Source of the DNA: Rhodococcus opacus
GTDB lineage: Bacteria > Actinomycetota > Actinomycetes > Mycobacteriales > Mycobacteriaceae
Direction: 5' to 3'
NCBI RefSeq assembly: GCF_012396235.1
Contig: NZ_JAAXPA010000025.1
Span: forward strand, 1-64,000
Length of the DNA: 64,000 bases
Every line of letters starts with the position of its first letter. Within the stretch, counting starts at the first letter, position 1. Below are positions 8,079 to 17,239 of this stretch, piece by piece. The notes below the pieces were generated by a model. That model made no database searches, had not been told where the DNA came from, and saw only the letters and a list, made by a program, of their open reading frames with translations. Both the position numbers and the translations under genes were made by a program.

Positions 8079-8840
8079 ATGCAGGTACCCGAGCTGTTCC
8101 AGCTGAGCGGTCGCGTCGCCGTCGTCACAGGTGCGTCGTCCGGCCTGGGAATGGGATTCGCGCGGACACTGGCGTCGGCGGGGGCGACGGTCTTCGCGGC
8201 CGCCCGCCGTGTCGAGCGTCTCGCGGCGCTGGCAGGCGAGGTCGACGGGGTCGTCCCCGTCGAGTGCGACATCACCGTGGACTCGGACCGGCGCTCGCTC
8301 GTGGATCGGGCACTCGCGCGGGCCGGGCGGATCGACGTCCTCGTCAACAACGCGGGCAGACCCGGCAGACCGAACGCCGAGGACGAGAGCCCGGAGGAGT
8401 TCTCCTCGATTCTCGACGTCAATCTGGCCGCGGGATTTCATCTCGCCACGTGCGTCGCCTCGGCCACACCGGCGGGCGAGGCAGCATCGATCATCAATAT
8501 CTCCTCCGTCGTCGGGCTCGTCTCGACGGCACCCATTGGCGGTGCGAGCTATGCGGCATCGAAAGCCGGCGTGCTCGGGCTGACCCGTGAGCTCGCCGGG
8601 CAGTGGGGTAGACGTGGCATTCGCGTGAACGCCATCGTGCCGGGCTGGTTCGACACGGAAATGACCGATGGATTATTCAGCAACCAGCGCTCGGCGGACT
8701 GGGTGCGCCGCAACACGATGCTCGCCCGCGGCGGACGCCCCGGCGAAGTGGACGGCGCCGTGCTCTTCCTGGCATCGGACGCGTCGTCCTACGTCACAGG
8801 CCAGACTCTGGTGGTCGATGGCGGCTGGACCGCCCGGTAG
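8079..8840 (+). CDS. SDR family oxidoreductase
   Basis: 253-aa classical SDR with TGASSGLGMGFA, NNAG, NISSVVG and YAASK. The start is ATG 8079, where GTAGGAG stands at 8065-8071; the open frame upstream to 7974 overlaps the previous gene and is not needed. AARRVER after the second strand again lacks the NAD-selecting acidic residue. Second of two consecutive reductases or dehydrogenases in the operon, suggesting that the substrate has two carbonyl/hydroxyl steps or that the enzymes act on different intermediates. Confidence 0.85.
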   Translation: MQVPELFQLSGRVAVVTGASSGLGMGFARTLASAGATVFAAARRVERLAALAGEVDGVVPVECDITVDSDRRSLVDRALARAGRIDVLVNNAGRPGRPNAEDESPEEFSSILDVNLAAGFHLATCVASATPAGEAASIINISSVVGLVSTAPIGGASYAASKAGVLGLTRELAGQWGRRGIRVNAIVPGWFDTEMTDGLFSNQRSADWVRRNTMLARGGRPGEVDGAVLFLASDASSYVTGQTLVVDGGWTAR

Positions 8841-8855
8841 GCAAAGGTGACACCC

Positions 8856-9923
8856 ATGGAAGTTCCGACGATGCGCGCAGTGCGCCTGACCAGCTGGGGT
8901 GACGGTGCGCGGGTTGTGCGCGTCCCGGTTCCCGAACCTCAGGGGAATCAGCTGCTCCTCCGGGTCACCGCCGCCGGGCTGTGCAGATCCGATCTGCACG
9001 TGATGGACGCACCCGCAGGAGTATTCGACTATCCCCTCCCGTTCACGCTCGGGCACGAGGTGGCGGGAACCGTCGTCGCTGCGGGCCCGGAGGCCGACAA
9101 GTCCTGGATCGGTGAGTCCGTCGTGGTCCATGGTGTCTGGTCGTGCGGGCAGTGCCGCAACTGCCGCCGAGGCCGCGAGAACTATTGCTTCGAATTGGGC
9201 CCACGCGAGGACGGTCGTCTCGCCGCGATCGGCAACGGCATCGGCTACGACGGTGGCCTGGCCGACACCATGATCGTTCCATCGGAGCGGTGCCTGGTAC
9301 GCACCTACGGGCTCGCCCCCGAGAGTGCCGCCCCACTGGCCGATGCCGCCCTGACGGCGTATCACGCAATCCGTACCAACCGGGATCTCGTCGACGCCGA
9401 CTCCGTGTCCGTGGTGGTCGGTGTCGGGGGACTGGGCCATATCGCGGTCCAGGTTCTTCGCGCGCTCGGCGCGGGAACGATCATCGCGGTCGATCCGCGT
9501 GAGAGTTCGCGCGACCTCGCGCGTCGACTGGGGGCGGACATTGCGGTGTCGGACATCGCGGAGGTTGCGGCCTCTCGGCCCGGTGTCGCCCGGCGTCACT
9601 GCGCTGATGTGGTCTTCGATTTCGTGGGAGCGCCGGACACGATGGAATCGGCGGCGCAGTTGCTCGCCCCCGGCGGCCGACTGGTCACCGTCGGCAGCGC
9701 CGGCGGCCGGCTCACGGTGGGCAAAGACGTGGGACTCGCGACGGGGTGGCAGGTGACTGCGCCGTTCTGGGGAACGCGCGCAGACCTCGAGGCCGTGGTC
9801 GACCTTGCGAACCGAGGCTTGCTGGCCGTCGAGGCGACCGCGTACCCGTTGGACGACGTTCTCGACGTGTATTCGAAGTTGCGGCGCGGCGAGATCACCG
9901 GGAGGGCCGTCGTGATCCCGTAA
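8856..9923 (+). CDS. Zinc-dependent alcohol dehydrogenase (MDR)
   Basis: 355-aa medium-chain dehydrogenase. Catalytic zinc ligands are C in GLCRSDLH and the GHE of GHEVAGTV; the structural zinc lobe CGQCRNCRRGRENYC has all four cysteines. The Rossmann turn is VGVGGLGHIAVQ. The sequence is of the type annotated as 6-hydroxycyclohexenyl-CoA or secondary alcohol dehydrogenases. ATG 8856 is preferred to GTG 8847 because AAAGG lies at about 8842-8846. Last gene of the main operon before operator O4. Confidence 0.87.
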   Translation: MEVPTMRAVRLTSWGDGARVVRVPVPEPQGNQLLLRVTAAGLCRSDLHVMDAPAGVFDYPLPFTLGHEVAGTVVAAGPEADKSWIGESVVVHGVWSCGQCRNCRRGRENYCFELGPREDGRLAAIGNGIGYDGGLADTMIVPSERCLVRTYGLAPESAAPLADAALTAYHAIRTNRDLVDADSVSVVVGVGGLGHIAVQVLRALGAGTIIAVDPRESSRDLARRLGADIAVSDIAEVAASRPGVARRHCADVVFDFVGAPDTMESAAQLLAPGGRLVTVGSAGGRLTVGKDVGLATGWQVTAPFWGTRADLEAVVDLANRGLLAVEATAYPLDDVLDVYSKLRRGEITGRAVVIP

Positions 9924-9963
9924 CGGACGAAAAGCTGGATGCGGTGCGCGTTGTAGTCAATAA

Positions 9964-9981
9964 TGAAACTAGTTCACTTCA
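9964..9981. promoter_or_regulatory. TetR-type operator copy O4
   Basis: Read on the - strand it matches the regional motif at 13 of 18 positions, and it contains the perfect palindrome AACTAGTT. It lies between the alcohol dehydrogenase and the acyl-CoA synthetase, 17 bases before the ATG of the latter, indicating a separate regulated promoter there. Confidence 0.5.
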
Positions 9982-9997
9982 ATGAAAGGTCGGCGGA

Positions 9998-11506
9998 ATG
10001 TGGGAGCTGGCACGCGAATTCGTTGCTCGCGCAGCGAATTCTCCGGATGACATCGCAGTCGTCGATGCGACGGGGGAACACACGGTGGCGGAGGTTGTCG
10101 CGGCGGCAACCGGGCTCGCCGCCCAGCTGGACGCCGCGACGGGTGGCTCACCGACGGTGCTGGTGCAGGCTGACAACACGTGGCGCACACTCGCCGCGGC
10201 CATCGCCGTCGGACTGCGCGGCGGTCTGATCGCGGTGTTCAGTCGACACGCCACCCCGTCGGAGTTCGCTGTGGCCTTGGACGACATCGCACCCGACGTG
10301 GTGATCGCCGACCGGCAATCGCTCTCGCAGTGGGGTGTACCGGAGGACCGGTTCTGCGAGGAGGCGGTCGCGACGGCAGGCTGGGTGATGCGCTGGTCGC
10401 GATCACCGGTCAGCGACATCGAGCGGTGGAACGGCGGGATCGCGATCGCGATGACGTCCGGGTCGACCGGACATCCCAAGTGCGTGGTGCAGTCCGAATC
10501 TGCAATCCGGTACGCCTGCCGGTGCACGATCGAGGCGGTCGGTCTCGAACCCGGAGATCCTGTCGCGGCGTTCGTGCCACTGTCGTCGGTAGCCGCTTTC
10601 TGCTTCGGGCTCTATCTCCCCGCCGTGCTGGCCGCGCCGATGGTCTGCATGGACGGCTGGAAGCCTGCGACAGCCCTCCAGATCGTCCGGGAACACCGGG
10701 TCGCGTGGACGATGCTCGTCCCGACCATGGCGCTTCAGCTGGCCGTCGCGCCGGACGCTGCGGGAGCGCTGACGTCGCTGCGCGCAATGACCGTCGGCGG
10801 CGGTCCCATGGACGCCGGCGCGCTCGGGCGCGCCGAGCAGACTCTCGGCACCACGTTCCTGCGTGTGTTCGGTATGTCCGAGTGTCTCGGGCACACGACC
10901 CCGCTGCCCGCGGACGAACCGGACGTCCGCCTGGGGCGGGACGGTCGTCCCTTCCCCGGGACCGTCGTCCGGGCGGTCGACGCACACGGCGCTCCTCTGC
11001 CACCGGGCCGCGTGGGCGATGCCCAGGTCAAGGGTCCCTCCCTCTTCGTCGGTTATGCACGGTCTGGGGTTCCTGCGCCCCCCGAACTCACCGCGGACGG
11101 ATTCCTGCCCACCGGCGACCTCGTCGAAGTCGCCGAAGACGGCACCATCCGGGTGATGGGGCGTCAGAAGCAGATCATCATCCGCGGGGGCCGCAACATC
11201 GATATCAACGAGGTCGAGGCCGCGATCGCGCGCATCCCGACCGTGTCCCAGGTGTGTGTGGTCCCGGTTCCGGACGAGCTACTCGGTGAACGTGCCGCGG
11301 CTTTGGTCGTGAGCACGGGTGCACCGGTTACCCTAGATGAGGTGACTGCGCACCTCGGAGACGTCGAGTTCCCGAAGTTCAAGTGGCCGGAGTTCGTCTT
11401 CACGATCGACGATCTGCCGCAGAATCGGGTGGGGAAGCTGTCTCGGCCGGATGCGGTGGACCTTGCAACACGCCTGCTCGCGGGTGCCGACAGCCACTCA
11501 TATTGA
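9998..11506 (+). CDS. Acyl-CoA synthetase / AMP-dependent ligase
   Basis: 502-aa ANL-superfamily enzyme that activates a carboxylic acid as acyl-AMP and then acyl-CoA. The phosphate loop MTSGSTGHPK, the adenine-binding VFGMSE, the hinge region TGDLVEVAEDGTIRVMGRQKQ and the catalytic C-terminal lysine segment QNRVGKLSR are all intact. It probably starts the pathway by trapping the imported acid as CoA thioester. It has its own operator (O4) and ends just before the tetR promoter. Acid specificity cannot be deduced. Confidence 0.88.
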   Translation: MWELAREFVARAANSPDDIAVVDATGEHTVAEVVAAATGLAAQLDAATGGSPTVLVQADNTWRTLAAAIAVGLRGGLIAVFSRHATPSEFAVALDDIAPDVVIADRQSLSQWGVPEDRFCEEAVATAGWVMRWSRSPVSDIERWNGGIAIAMTSGSTGHPKCVVQSESAIRYACRCTIEAVGLEPGDPVAAFVPLSSVAAFCFGLYLPAVLAAPMVCMDGWKPATALQIVREHRVAWTMLVPTMALQLAVAPDAAGALTSLRAMTVGGGPMDAGALGRAEQTLGTTFLRVFGMSECLGHTTPLPADEPDVRLGRDGRPFPGTVVRAVDAHGAPLPPGRVGDAQVKGPSLFVGYARSGVPAPPELTADGFLPTGDLVEVAEDGTIRVMGRQKQIIIRGGRNIDINEVEAAIARIPTVSQVCVVPVPDELLGERAAALVVSTGAPVTLDEVTAHLGDVEFPKFKWPEFVFTIDDLPQNRVGKLSRPDAVDLATRLLAGADSHSY

Positions 11507-11508
11507 CC

Positions 11509-11526
11509 CGACTTCACCTCAGTTCA
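11509..11526. promoter_or_regulatory. Possible TetR-type operator copy O5 (autoregulatory)
   Basis: Only 11 of 18 positions agree with the regional motif, but the right half CAGTTCA is exact and the site lies between the synthetase stop and the tetR start, where an autoregulatory site is expected. The weakest of the proposed copies together with O8. Confidence 0.3.
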
Positions 11527-11573
11527 GGTAGTCTCTGAGGTGCCGACCCGAAAAACAGATGGATGGGGGACCC

Positions 11574-12197
11574 GTGTCCGTAGAAGCTATGACGCTCCGC
11601 GATGGTCCGCGTTCGAAGCGTGGGCTCATTCTGACGGCCGCGATCGAACGCTTCGGGGAGGTCGGCTTCGAGCACACGAAGTGGGCGTCGATTGCCGACG
11701 AGGTCGGTATCGGCCAGACGGCGCTCTATCACTATTTCGAGTCGAAGGGTCACTGCCTGCTGACCATCATGCGTCTCGAACTGGCGGAGTCCCTCGAGCG
11801 ATTCACGGCCGCGATCGAGGGCGTCGACGACCCGGTGGAGGCGTTGGGTGCCGCCGTCACCAGTGCGCTGGAAGCGACCCCCCGGGACGCCTTGCAGCGT
11901 CGCATCCTCCAGAGTCACATGGATCTGCTCGCCACTCCCCGCCAATCCGAGAAGGAAGAAGCCGAGCGCCAGACCTCACGTGCGCTGGTGAACTCGATCG
12001 AAGAGGCGTGGTCTCTCCTCATTGCGAAGGGGATCGGCGCCGGAGTCTTCGCCGACGCCGATCCACGTCTGATTGCCCGGCTGATTCTCGGACTCGTCGT
12101 CAGTGTGTGGCGGTGGTATCGCCCCGGCGGGGACATGACCCTGGACCAGCTCAACCAGCACGTTCGCGACGCCACCCTGCGCATCGTCCGCGCGTAA
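11574..12197 (+). CDS. TetR family transcriptional regulator, probable regulator of the catabolic cluster
   Basis: 207 aa. The N-terminal TetR helix-turn-helix is clear: ILTAAIERFGEVGFEHTKWA, then IADEVGIGQTALYHYFESKG. The rest is a helical ligand-binding domain of KstR2-like size. GTG 11574 is chosen for the GGGGA just upstream; ATG 11559 is in frame and possible. It is the only regulator gene inside the 23-kb cluster and is flanked by copies of the repeated operator, so local control, probably repression relieved by an acyl-CoA intermediate, is inferred. Confidence 0.88.
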   Translation: MSVEAMTLRDGPRSKRGLILTAAIERFGEVGFEHTKWASIADEVGIGQTALYHYFESKGHCLLTIMRLELAESLERFTAAIEGVDDPVEALGAAVTSALEATPRDALQRRILQSHMDLLATPRQSEKEEAERQTSRALVNSIEEAWSLLIAKGIGAGVFADADPRLIARLILGLVVSVWRWYRPGGDMTLDQLNQHVRDATLRIVRA

Positions 12198-12240
12198 CGC
12201 GGGCGTCTGCGGAGGGGTGGTTTTTCTTACTCTCGATATT

Positions 12241-12258
12241 TGAACTAAATTCAGGTCA
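12241..12258. promoter_or_regulatory. TetR-type operator copy O6
   Basis: Matches the regional motif at 14 of 18 positions (TGAACTAAATTCAGGTCA). It lies immediately upstream of the GGAG and ATG of the EthD-like gene and would control the three-gene unit from 12273 to 14670. Confidence 0.5.
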
Positions 12259-12272
12259 GTTATGGAGTGATG

Positions 12273-12608
12273 ATGTACAACTTGATCGTCTTGGCCGCGC
12301 GTCCGCACGACTGGAGTCATGAGCAGTTCATCGAGTGGTGGCGCGGTGAACATGCCGACGTGACCTACCCGCTGCCGGGCCTGCGGCGCTGGCAGCACAC
12401 CGAGGTGCTCGACGCCATGGACGACCGGTCCCGGGAATGGGACGGCGTCTCGATTCTGAGCTTCGACTCCCGTGAGGACCTCGATGCCGCGCTCGCCAGC
12501 CCGGAATGGCAAGCCGCAGTGGACAACGTCGGCCAGATGCGTGGAAAACGCATCCTCGTCATGGGGGAGGAGAAAACGATGGTCGAAGTGGACAGCGGTC
12601 AATCATGA
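12273..12608 (+). CDS. EthD-domain protein
   Basis: 111-aa dimeric alpha+beta barrel protein. The opening YNLIVLAARPHDWSHEQFIE, the following HADVTYPLPGLRRW segment and the C-terminal FDSREDLDAALASPEW match the EthD/ferredoxin-like fold. EthD proteins were first seen beside an ether-degrading P450, but most have no known catalytic role; some act as small decarboxylase, cyclase or stress-type accessory proteins. ATG 12273 is preferred over 12270 because GGAG ends at 12267. Translationally coupled to the next gene (ATGA). Confidence 0.8.
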   Translation: MYNLIVLAARPHDWSHEQFIEWWRGEHADVTYPLPGLRRWQHTEVLDAMDDRSREWDGVSILSFDSREDLDAALASPEWQAAVDNVGQMRGKRILVMGEEKTMVEVDSGQS

Positions 12609-13621
12609 GGGCGCACTGGATGGAACCGGGCTGCTACGAGGTGGCGCCCGGTGTGCATCGAGTGCCCCTCCAGATGCCTGGAGACGGCCTCGGGGCAGTG
12701 AACATCTATGCCCTCGAGACCGAGGACGGGCTTGCCCTCATCGACGGTGGCTGGCGAGTCGGCACGACCTTCGACGAGATGGAGCGCGCCCTGCTTCGGA
12801 TCGGGCGCAGCACCGAGCAGATTCACGACATCTATGTCACCCACGTGCACCGCGATCACTACACGTTCGCGATCGAACTCCGCCGCCGACACGGCTCCCG
12901 CGTCCACCTCGGGATCGCCGAGGCTGACGGATTGGCAGCCGTCAGTGCACTCGGCAGTAACGTGCCGACGGATTCGCTACACGAACTCCGCCGCGCCGGT
13001 GCCACTCTCCTGGCGGACACGGTCGAGGTTCTGACCGCTGCGGAGCCGTTCCACCCCTCGGACTGGGAACAGCCCGACCACTGGCTCACCGCAGGTCCGG
13101 TCCGGATCGGACGGCGCACACTCGATGTGGTGCACACGCCCGGTCACACGAAGGGGCACATGGTATTTCACGACGAAGAGCAAGAGGTGCTCTTCAGTGG
13201 CGACCACGTCCTGCCCACGATCACACCGTCGATCGGCTTCGAACTCGGCGACTGGGATCTGCCGTTGGGGCGCTACCTCGAGTCGCTGACCCGTCTGCTC
13301 GAACGCCCCGACTCGCAACTGCTCCCGGCGCACGGAGATCCGACGCCGAGCGTGCACCTGCGCGTCGAAGAACTTCTCGCACATCATGACCGGCGTTTCA
13401 TATCCATGCGCGACGCGCTGGTCTCGCTCGGGCCCGCGACCGCGATTGCCGTCGCAGACGCGGTCACGTGGACCCGTCGCGAGAGGCCGTTCTCCACTCT
13501 CGACCCGTTCAATCAAATGATCGCCACCTGTGAGACCCTCGCCCACCTCGACATGTTGGTCGATCGTGGCCGGCTAACGGTCCGAAGACGAGACGACCGC
13601 GACGTCTTCTCCGTCGTCTGA
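12605..13621 (+). CDS. Metallo-beta-lactamase-fold hydrolase
   Basis: 338 aa. The metal-binding motif THVHRDH supplies H80, H82, D84 and H85; further ligands are in HTPGHTKGH and the aspartate of FSGDHVLP. A C-terminal helical extension follows the AHGDPTP motif, as in the LACTB2/glyoxalase-II-like group. Members hydrolyse thioesters, lactones or esters. In this cluster a CoA-thioesterase or lactonase role is plausible but unproven. Coupled to the EthD gene and followed by a reductase 17 bases later. Confidence 0.85.
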   Translation: MRAHWMEPGCYEVAPGVHRVPLQMPGDGLGAVNIYALETEDGLALIDGGWRVGTTFDEMERALLRIGRSTEQIHDIYVTHVHRDHYTFAIELRRRHGSRVHLGIAEADGLAAVSALGSNVPTDSLHELRRAGATLLADTVEVLTAAEPFHPSDWEQPDHWLTAGPVRIGRRTLDVVHTPGHTKGHMVFHDEEQEVLFSGDHVLPTITPSIGFELGDWDLPLGRYLESLTRLLERPDSQLLPAHGDPTPSVHLRVEELLAHHDRRFISMRDALVSLGPATAIAVADAVTWTRRERPFSTLDPFNQMIATCETLAHLDMLVDRGRLTVRRRDDRDVFSVV

Positions 13622-13638
13622 GTGCGGAAGGATTCCCA

Positions 13639-14670
13639 ATGCAGAGTCACGAGTTGAAACTGGCGCGCCATCCCCAGGGGAAGGTCCGGCCGTCGGACTT
13701 CCGCCTCGACATGGTGACGGTTCCCGAAGAACTGACGCCCGGTGACATTCTCGTGCGCAACTCGTGGTTGTCGATCGACCCGTCTGTCAGGATGCGTCTC
13801 GGCCCCACGGGTCCCGCGGGCTACCTCCCACCGTTCCGCATCGGGGAGACACTGACCGGGTTGGCTGTCGGCGAGGTACTCGAGTCCCGTGACCCCGGCT
13901 TCGAGAAGGGCGACACGGTTCTGCACATCAAGGGTTTTCGCGAGTTCGCGGTGGTCCGGCAGGGCAGCGAAACCTTGGCCGGGGCAGGCGGAGTGACACG
14001 CCTCGACACGAGCGTGCACCCGCCGCAATCCTATCTCGGAGCGCTGGGCAGTTCCGGGCTCACGGCGTACGTGGGATTGCAGTGCATCGGTGGACTCACG
14101 AGCGGAGACGTCGTGTGGATCTCGTCGGCCGCGGGTGCGGTCGGCAGCCTCGCCGCGCAGATTGCGAAGCTCCGAGGTCACTACGTGGTCGGCAGCACAG
14201 GTTCCGGTGAGAAGGTCAGGTTCCTGCTGGACGAACTGAAACTCGATGCAGCATTCGACTACCACAGCCCGGACCTGGTGGAAGCACTCGGGTGCGCGGC
14301 ACCGGACGGCATCGACCTGTATTTCGACAACGTGGGTGGAGCGCATCTCGAGGCCGCCCTGTATCACCTCCGGACGGGCGGCCGCGTGGCCATGGCGGGC
14401 GCCGTCGCCTCCTATGACGCGGACACGGCGGCACCGAGTCCGGGCAATCTCTTTCAGATCGTCGCGAAGAACCTGACGGTGCAGGGTTTCCGGGCTGGAG
14501 CCTACGACCATCTGCTCGGCGACATGCGGGCCGAGGTGGGAAGCTACCTCCGCGACGGTCGCCTCGTTGTCGAGGAAACCGTGTTCGACGGCCTCGGGTC
14601 GGCGCCGGACGCCATCGTCGCGATGCTGCAGGGCCGGACCGTGGGAAAGACGCTGTGCTGCCTACGCTGA
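13639..14670 (+). CDS. NADP-dependent zinc-free MDR oxidoreductase (curcumin/prostaglandin reductase type)
   Basis: 343 aa. The N-terminal domain WLSIDPSVRMRLGPTGPAGYLPPF and the nucleotide fold WISSAAGAVGSLAAQIAKLRG are characteristic of the double-bond reductases related to CurA and prostaglandin reductase; no zinc ligands are present. The family reduces alpha,beta-unsaturated ketones or aldehydes with NADPH. It lies downstream of the MBL-fold gene in the same unit and is followed directly by a strong hairpin, so it is the last gene. Confidence 0.87.
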   Translation: MQSHELKLARHPQGKVRPSDFRLDMVTVPEELTPGDILVRNSWLSIDPSVRMRLGPTGPAGYLPPFRIGETLTGLAVGEVLESRDPGFEKGDTVLHIKGFREFAVVRQGSETLAGAGGVTRLDTSVHPPQSYLGALGSSGLTAYVGLQCIGGLTSGDVVWISSAAGAVGSLAAQIAKLRGHYVVGSTGSGEKVRFLLDELKLDAAFDYHSPDLVEALGCAAPDGIDLYFDNVGGAHLEAALYHLRTGGRVAMAGAVASYDADTAAPSPGNLFQIVAKNLTVQGFRAGAYDHLLGDMRAEVGSYLRDGRLVVEETVFDGLGSAPDAIVAMLQGRTVGKTLCCLR

Positions 14671-14680
14671 TGCTCCCAGA

Positions 14681-14717
14681 CGAACATGGCCTCCGCATCA
14701 CGCGGAGGCCATGTTCG
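14681..14717. terminator. Bidirectional terminator hairpin
   Basis: A perfect 16-base-pair stem with a five-base loop lies between the stops of the convergent MDR reductase (14670) and SDR (14729). The stem sequence begins CGAACATGGCC. It would end transcription from both sides. Confidence 0.85.
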
Positions 14718-14728
14718 TTCTGCGTAGC

Positions 14729-15493
14729 TCAGGCCGCCGTCCACCCACCGTCGGCGTAGATCTCCGAGCCGGTGACGAAGGTGGAGTCGTCGCCGGCCAG
14801 GAAGGCGACGACGGCCGCGATCTCCTCACCCCGCCCGAGTCGACCCATCGGGGTGCCGGCCAGCATCTCGCGGTGACGCTCGCTGCCCTCCCAGCGCTCG
14901 AGTAGTGGGGGCGTCCCGATGAATCCCGGGTGCAGAGAGTTGACGCGCACCCTCGCTTTCGCCCAGTGCAGGGCAGCGTTCTTGGTCATCGTGCGGACTG
15001 CCCCTTTGGCGGCTGCATAGGCAACGCTGTTGCCCAGGCCGCCCACCGTTCCCAGTATCGAGCACATGTTCACGATCGAACCGCCGCCGCTCCGCTCGAT
15101 CAGCGGGCCGGCGTGTTTCATACCCAGCCACGTGCCGGTCTGGCCGACCCCGATCACCCGATCCCACTGTGATCGGGTTTCCTCGTCGACCGTGGCGACG
15201 CTGCCGATGGCAGCGTTGTTGACCAAGGCGTGCAGCGCGCCGAACGTGCTCTCGGTTGCTGCCACGACGTCTTCCCACTGTTCCTCGGAGGAGACGTCGA
15301 GGGCGAGCGCTGTATGTCGCTCGGGCTGGGTGAGCGTATCGAGCAAGTCCTGGCAGCCCGACTTCTCGAGATCAGTCAGGACGACGTGAGCGCCCTCTTC
15401 GGCGAGCCTTCGGACGATCTCCGCGCCGATACCACCGGTCGCACCCGTCAGTAGGACGACCTTGTCGCGAAGTCGGTCAGGGCCGACAGTCAT
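14729..15493 (-). CDS. SDR family oxidoreductase
   Basis: 254-aa classical SDR with TGATGGIGAEIV, an aspartate after the second strand (VLTDLEKS, suggesting NAD preference), NNAA, the serine in NMCSILG and YAAAK. It resembles cyclic-alcohol and glucose-type dehydrogenases. AAGGAG precedes ATG at 15493 by five bases. It is the last gene of a leftward unit that begins at the ABC ATPase, 45 bases after the permease stop, so it is probably made together with the importer. Confidence 0.85.
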   Translation of the reverse strand: MTVGPDRLRDKVVLLTGATGGIGAEIVRRLAEEGAHVVLTDLEKSGCQDLLDTLTQPERHTALALDVSSEEQWEDVVAATESTFGALHALVNNAAIGSVATVDEETRSQWDRVIGVGQTGTWLGMKHAGPLIERSGGGSIVNMCSILGTVGGLGNSVAYAAAKGAVRTMTKNAALHWAKARVRVNSLHPGFIGTPPLLERWEGSERHREMLAGTPMGRLGRGEEIAAVVAFLAGDDSTFVTGSEIYADGGWTAA

Positions 15494-15538
15494 CTGGACT
15501 CCTTGTCACTTGTTCGGCTCGGGCAGGGAAGGTCGACA

Positions 15539-17239
15539 TCAGAGGTTGCTCAACACGTTTCGGCCACCGACGAGCATCGCGACCACTACACCGATGCTGG
15601 TCACCGCGGTCATGAGAAGAGCCATCGCGGCCACGAGCGGGTAGGAGCCGTTCTCCCACAGGTCGAACAGCAGCGTCCCCATCACCTGTGTCGTGGCGGC
15701 ACGGACGAGCAGTGAGGCGGCGAACTCGTGGGTCAGCAGGATGAACATCAGGGCGACGGAACTGAGCACGGTCGGCCTCATCAGCGGCAGAATCACCCGC
15801 ACATTGGTGACGAACGGGCTCGCGCCGCTCGTTGCCGACGCCTCGGCATAGGTCTCGCCTAGCGACAGCATCGCCGTCATTTGCATCCGGGTGGAGAAGG
15901 GCACCATCAGCACGATGTAGACGAGGATGATGACAGCCTTGGTCCCGTAGAGGATCAGCGGAGGCTGGGTGTACGTGAGCAGGAACCCGACGCCGAAGAT
16001 CACCGCTGGAATGCCCAGGGGTAGAGCAGTGATGATGTCACCGATGGTTCCCAGCACTCTGTGTTTGCGGCCTCGCACGAGCAGCGTGGCGGTGAGGTAA
16101 CCGATCGGCACGCAGACGGCGACCGCCACCACGGAGGTGAGGAGACTCGTGTACACGGAGTCGACGATGCTCGCCGTCCGGAACAGCGCCCGGAAGTTGT
16201 CGAGTGTGAAGAGATTCCAGGACAGTGTCTCCGACCAGTAGGGAGACACGGCCACGATGGCGAGTCCGATCAGCGGAACGACGAGCGCGAGCATCGCATA
16301 CGCGGAGATGCACACGGCGGCCCACGCCGAGCGTCCGGTGTCGGGTGCGAACGCTTTTCCGCCGTGCGTGACGAAGCGTGACTGATTGCCGAGAAGCATC
16401 TTCTGCGCCAGCACGACGACGACGCCGAAGATGACGAGCGGAGAACCCGCCGCGGCTGCGGCGGCGAAGTCCGCCGGCGACTCGGACACCCGCCGATACA
16501 TTTCGGTGGTGAGGACCTTCACGCCGGTGTTCTGTCCCAGCAGGAGTGGTCCGGTGAACTGGCCCAATCCGAGAAGCAGCGCGATTCCACCGCCGTACAC
16601 CAGGGAGGGGCGAAGCAGCGGGAGCACTACACGAAAGAACACCCCGAGTGTCGACGAACCGCTGATCTGTGCTGCCTCGAGGTGCTCGGAACTGATGTTC
16701 TGCATTCCCGCGCTGACGAAGAGGTAGACGAAGGAGGTGAGTCCGAAACCCGTGAGAATGATGATCCACGGTGTGCTGTAGATGTCGACGGGTCCGGAGT
16801 CCACGTGGTTCCACCAGGGGAGCTTGCGCAGGAGTGCGTTCAAATACCCGGGTCCGGGCGAGAGAAGGAATGCCCACCCGACCACATTGGCTACCGCGGG
16901 CATCACGATGGGCAGGATGGGGACGATTTTGAGAAAGCTCAGCCGACGTGGCAGCCGGCTCGCCGCGAACGCAAGTATCGTCCCCAATACCATTGCGATA
17001 GCCAGTGACGAGAGAGCGAGGGCAATCGTTGTTCGGATGGTCTGGCCGATATCGTACCGGCCGTACTGGGCTTCGAAACCGCGTGCGCCGTCCTCGAACG
17101 CCAGCGACTGTAACCGGAAGAGCGGGAGCACGACGAGATACGCCAGAACCGCCAGCAGTGCGCCGTACCCGAGTCGGGTACGCCACACCGTACTGACGAC
17201 GAACGGACGTGCGCCGCGACTCACCGCAACCGTAGCCAT
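15539..17239 (-). CDS. ABC importer permease, fused two-domain Fe(III)/organic-solute type
   Basis: 566 aa, about twelve hydrophobic segments, formed by two homologous permease halves as in FbpB/AfuB/ThiP. Each half has an EAA loop that contacts the ATPase: EAAQISGSSTLGVFFRVVLP in the first and YAEASATSGASPFVTNVRVI-LP in the second. The start is taken as ATG 17239, preceded by GGAGG, and it overlaps the ATPase stop (TGATG); GTG 17242 is the alternative. This permease class carries ferric iron, thiamine, phosphonates and other small organic anions. No iron box is near, so uptake of the catabolic substrate is the favoured reading. Confidence 0.88.
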   Translation of the reverse strand: MATVAVSRGARPFVVSTVWRTRLGYGALLAVLAYLVVLPLFRLQSLAFEDGARGFEAQYGRYDIGQTIRTTIALALSSLAIAMVLGTILAFAASRLPRRLSFLKIVPILPIVMPAVANVVGWAFLLSPGPGYLNALLRKLPWWNHVDSGPVDIYSTPWIIILTGFGLTSFVYLFVSAGMQNISSEHLEAAQISGSSTLGVFFRVVLPLLRPSLVYGGGIALLLGLGQFTGPLLLGQNTGVKVLTTEMYRRVSESPADFAAAAAAGSPLVIFGVVVVLAQKMLLGNQSRFVTHGGKAFAPDTGRSAWAAVCISAYAMLALVVPLIGLAIVAVSPYWSETLSWNLFTLDNFRALFRTASIVDSVYTSLLTSVVAVAVCVPIGYLTATLLVRGRKHRVLGTIGDIITALPLGIPAVIFGVGFLLTYTQPPLILYGTKAVIILVYIVLMVPFSTRMQMTAMLSLGETYAEASATSGASPFVTNVRVILPLMRPTVLSSVALMFILLTHEFAASLLVRAATTQVMGTLLFDLWENGSYPLVAAMALLMTAVTSIGVVVAMLVGGRNVLSNL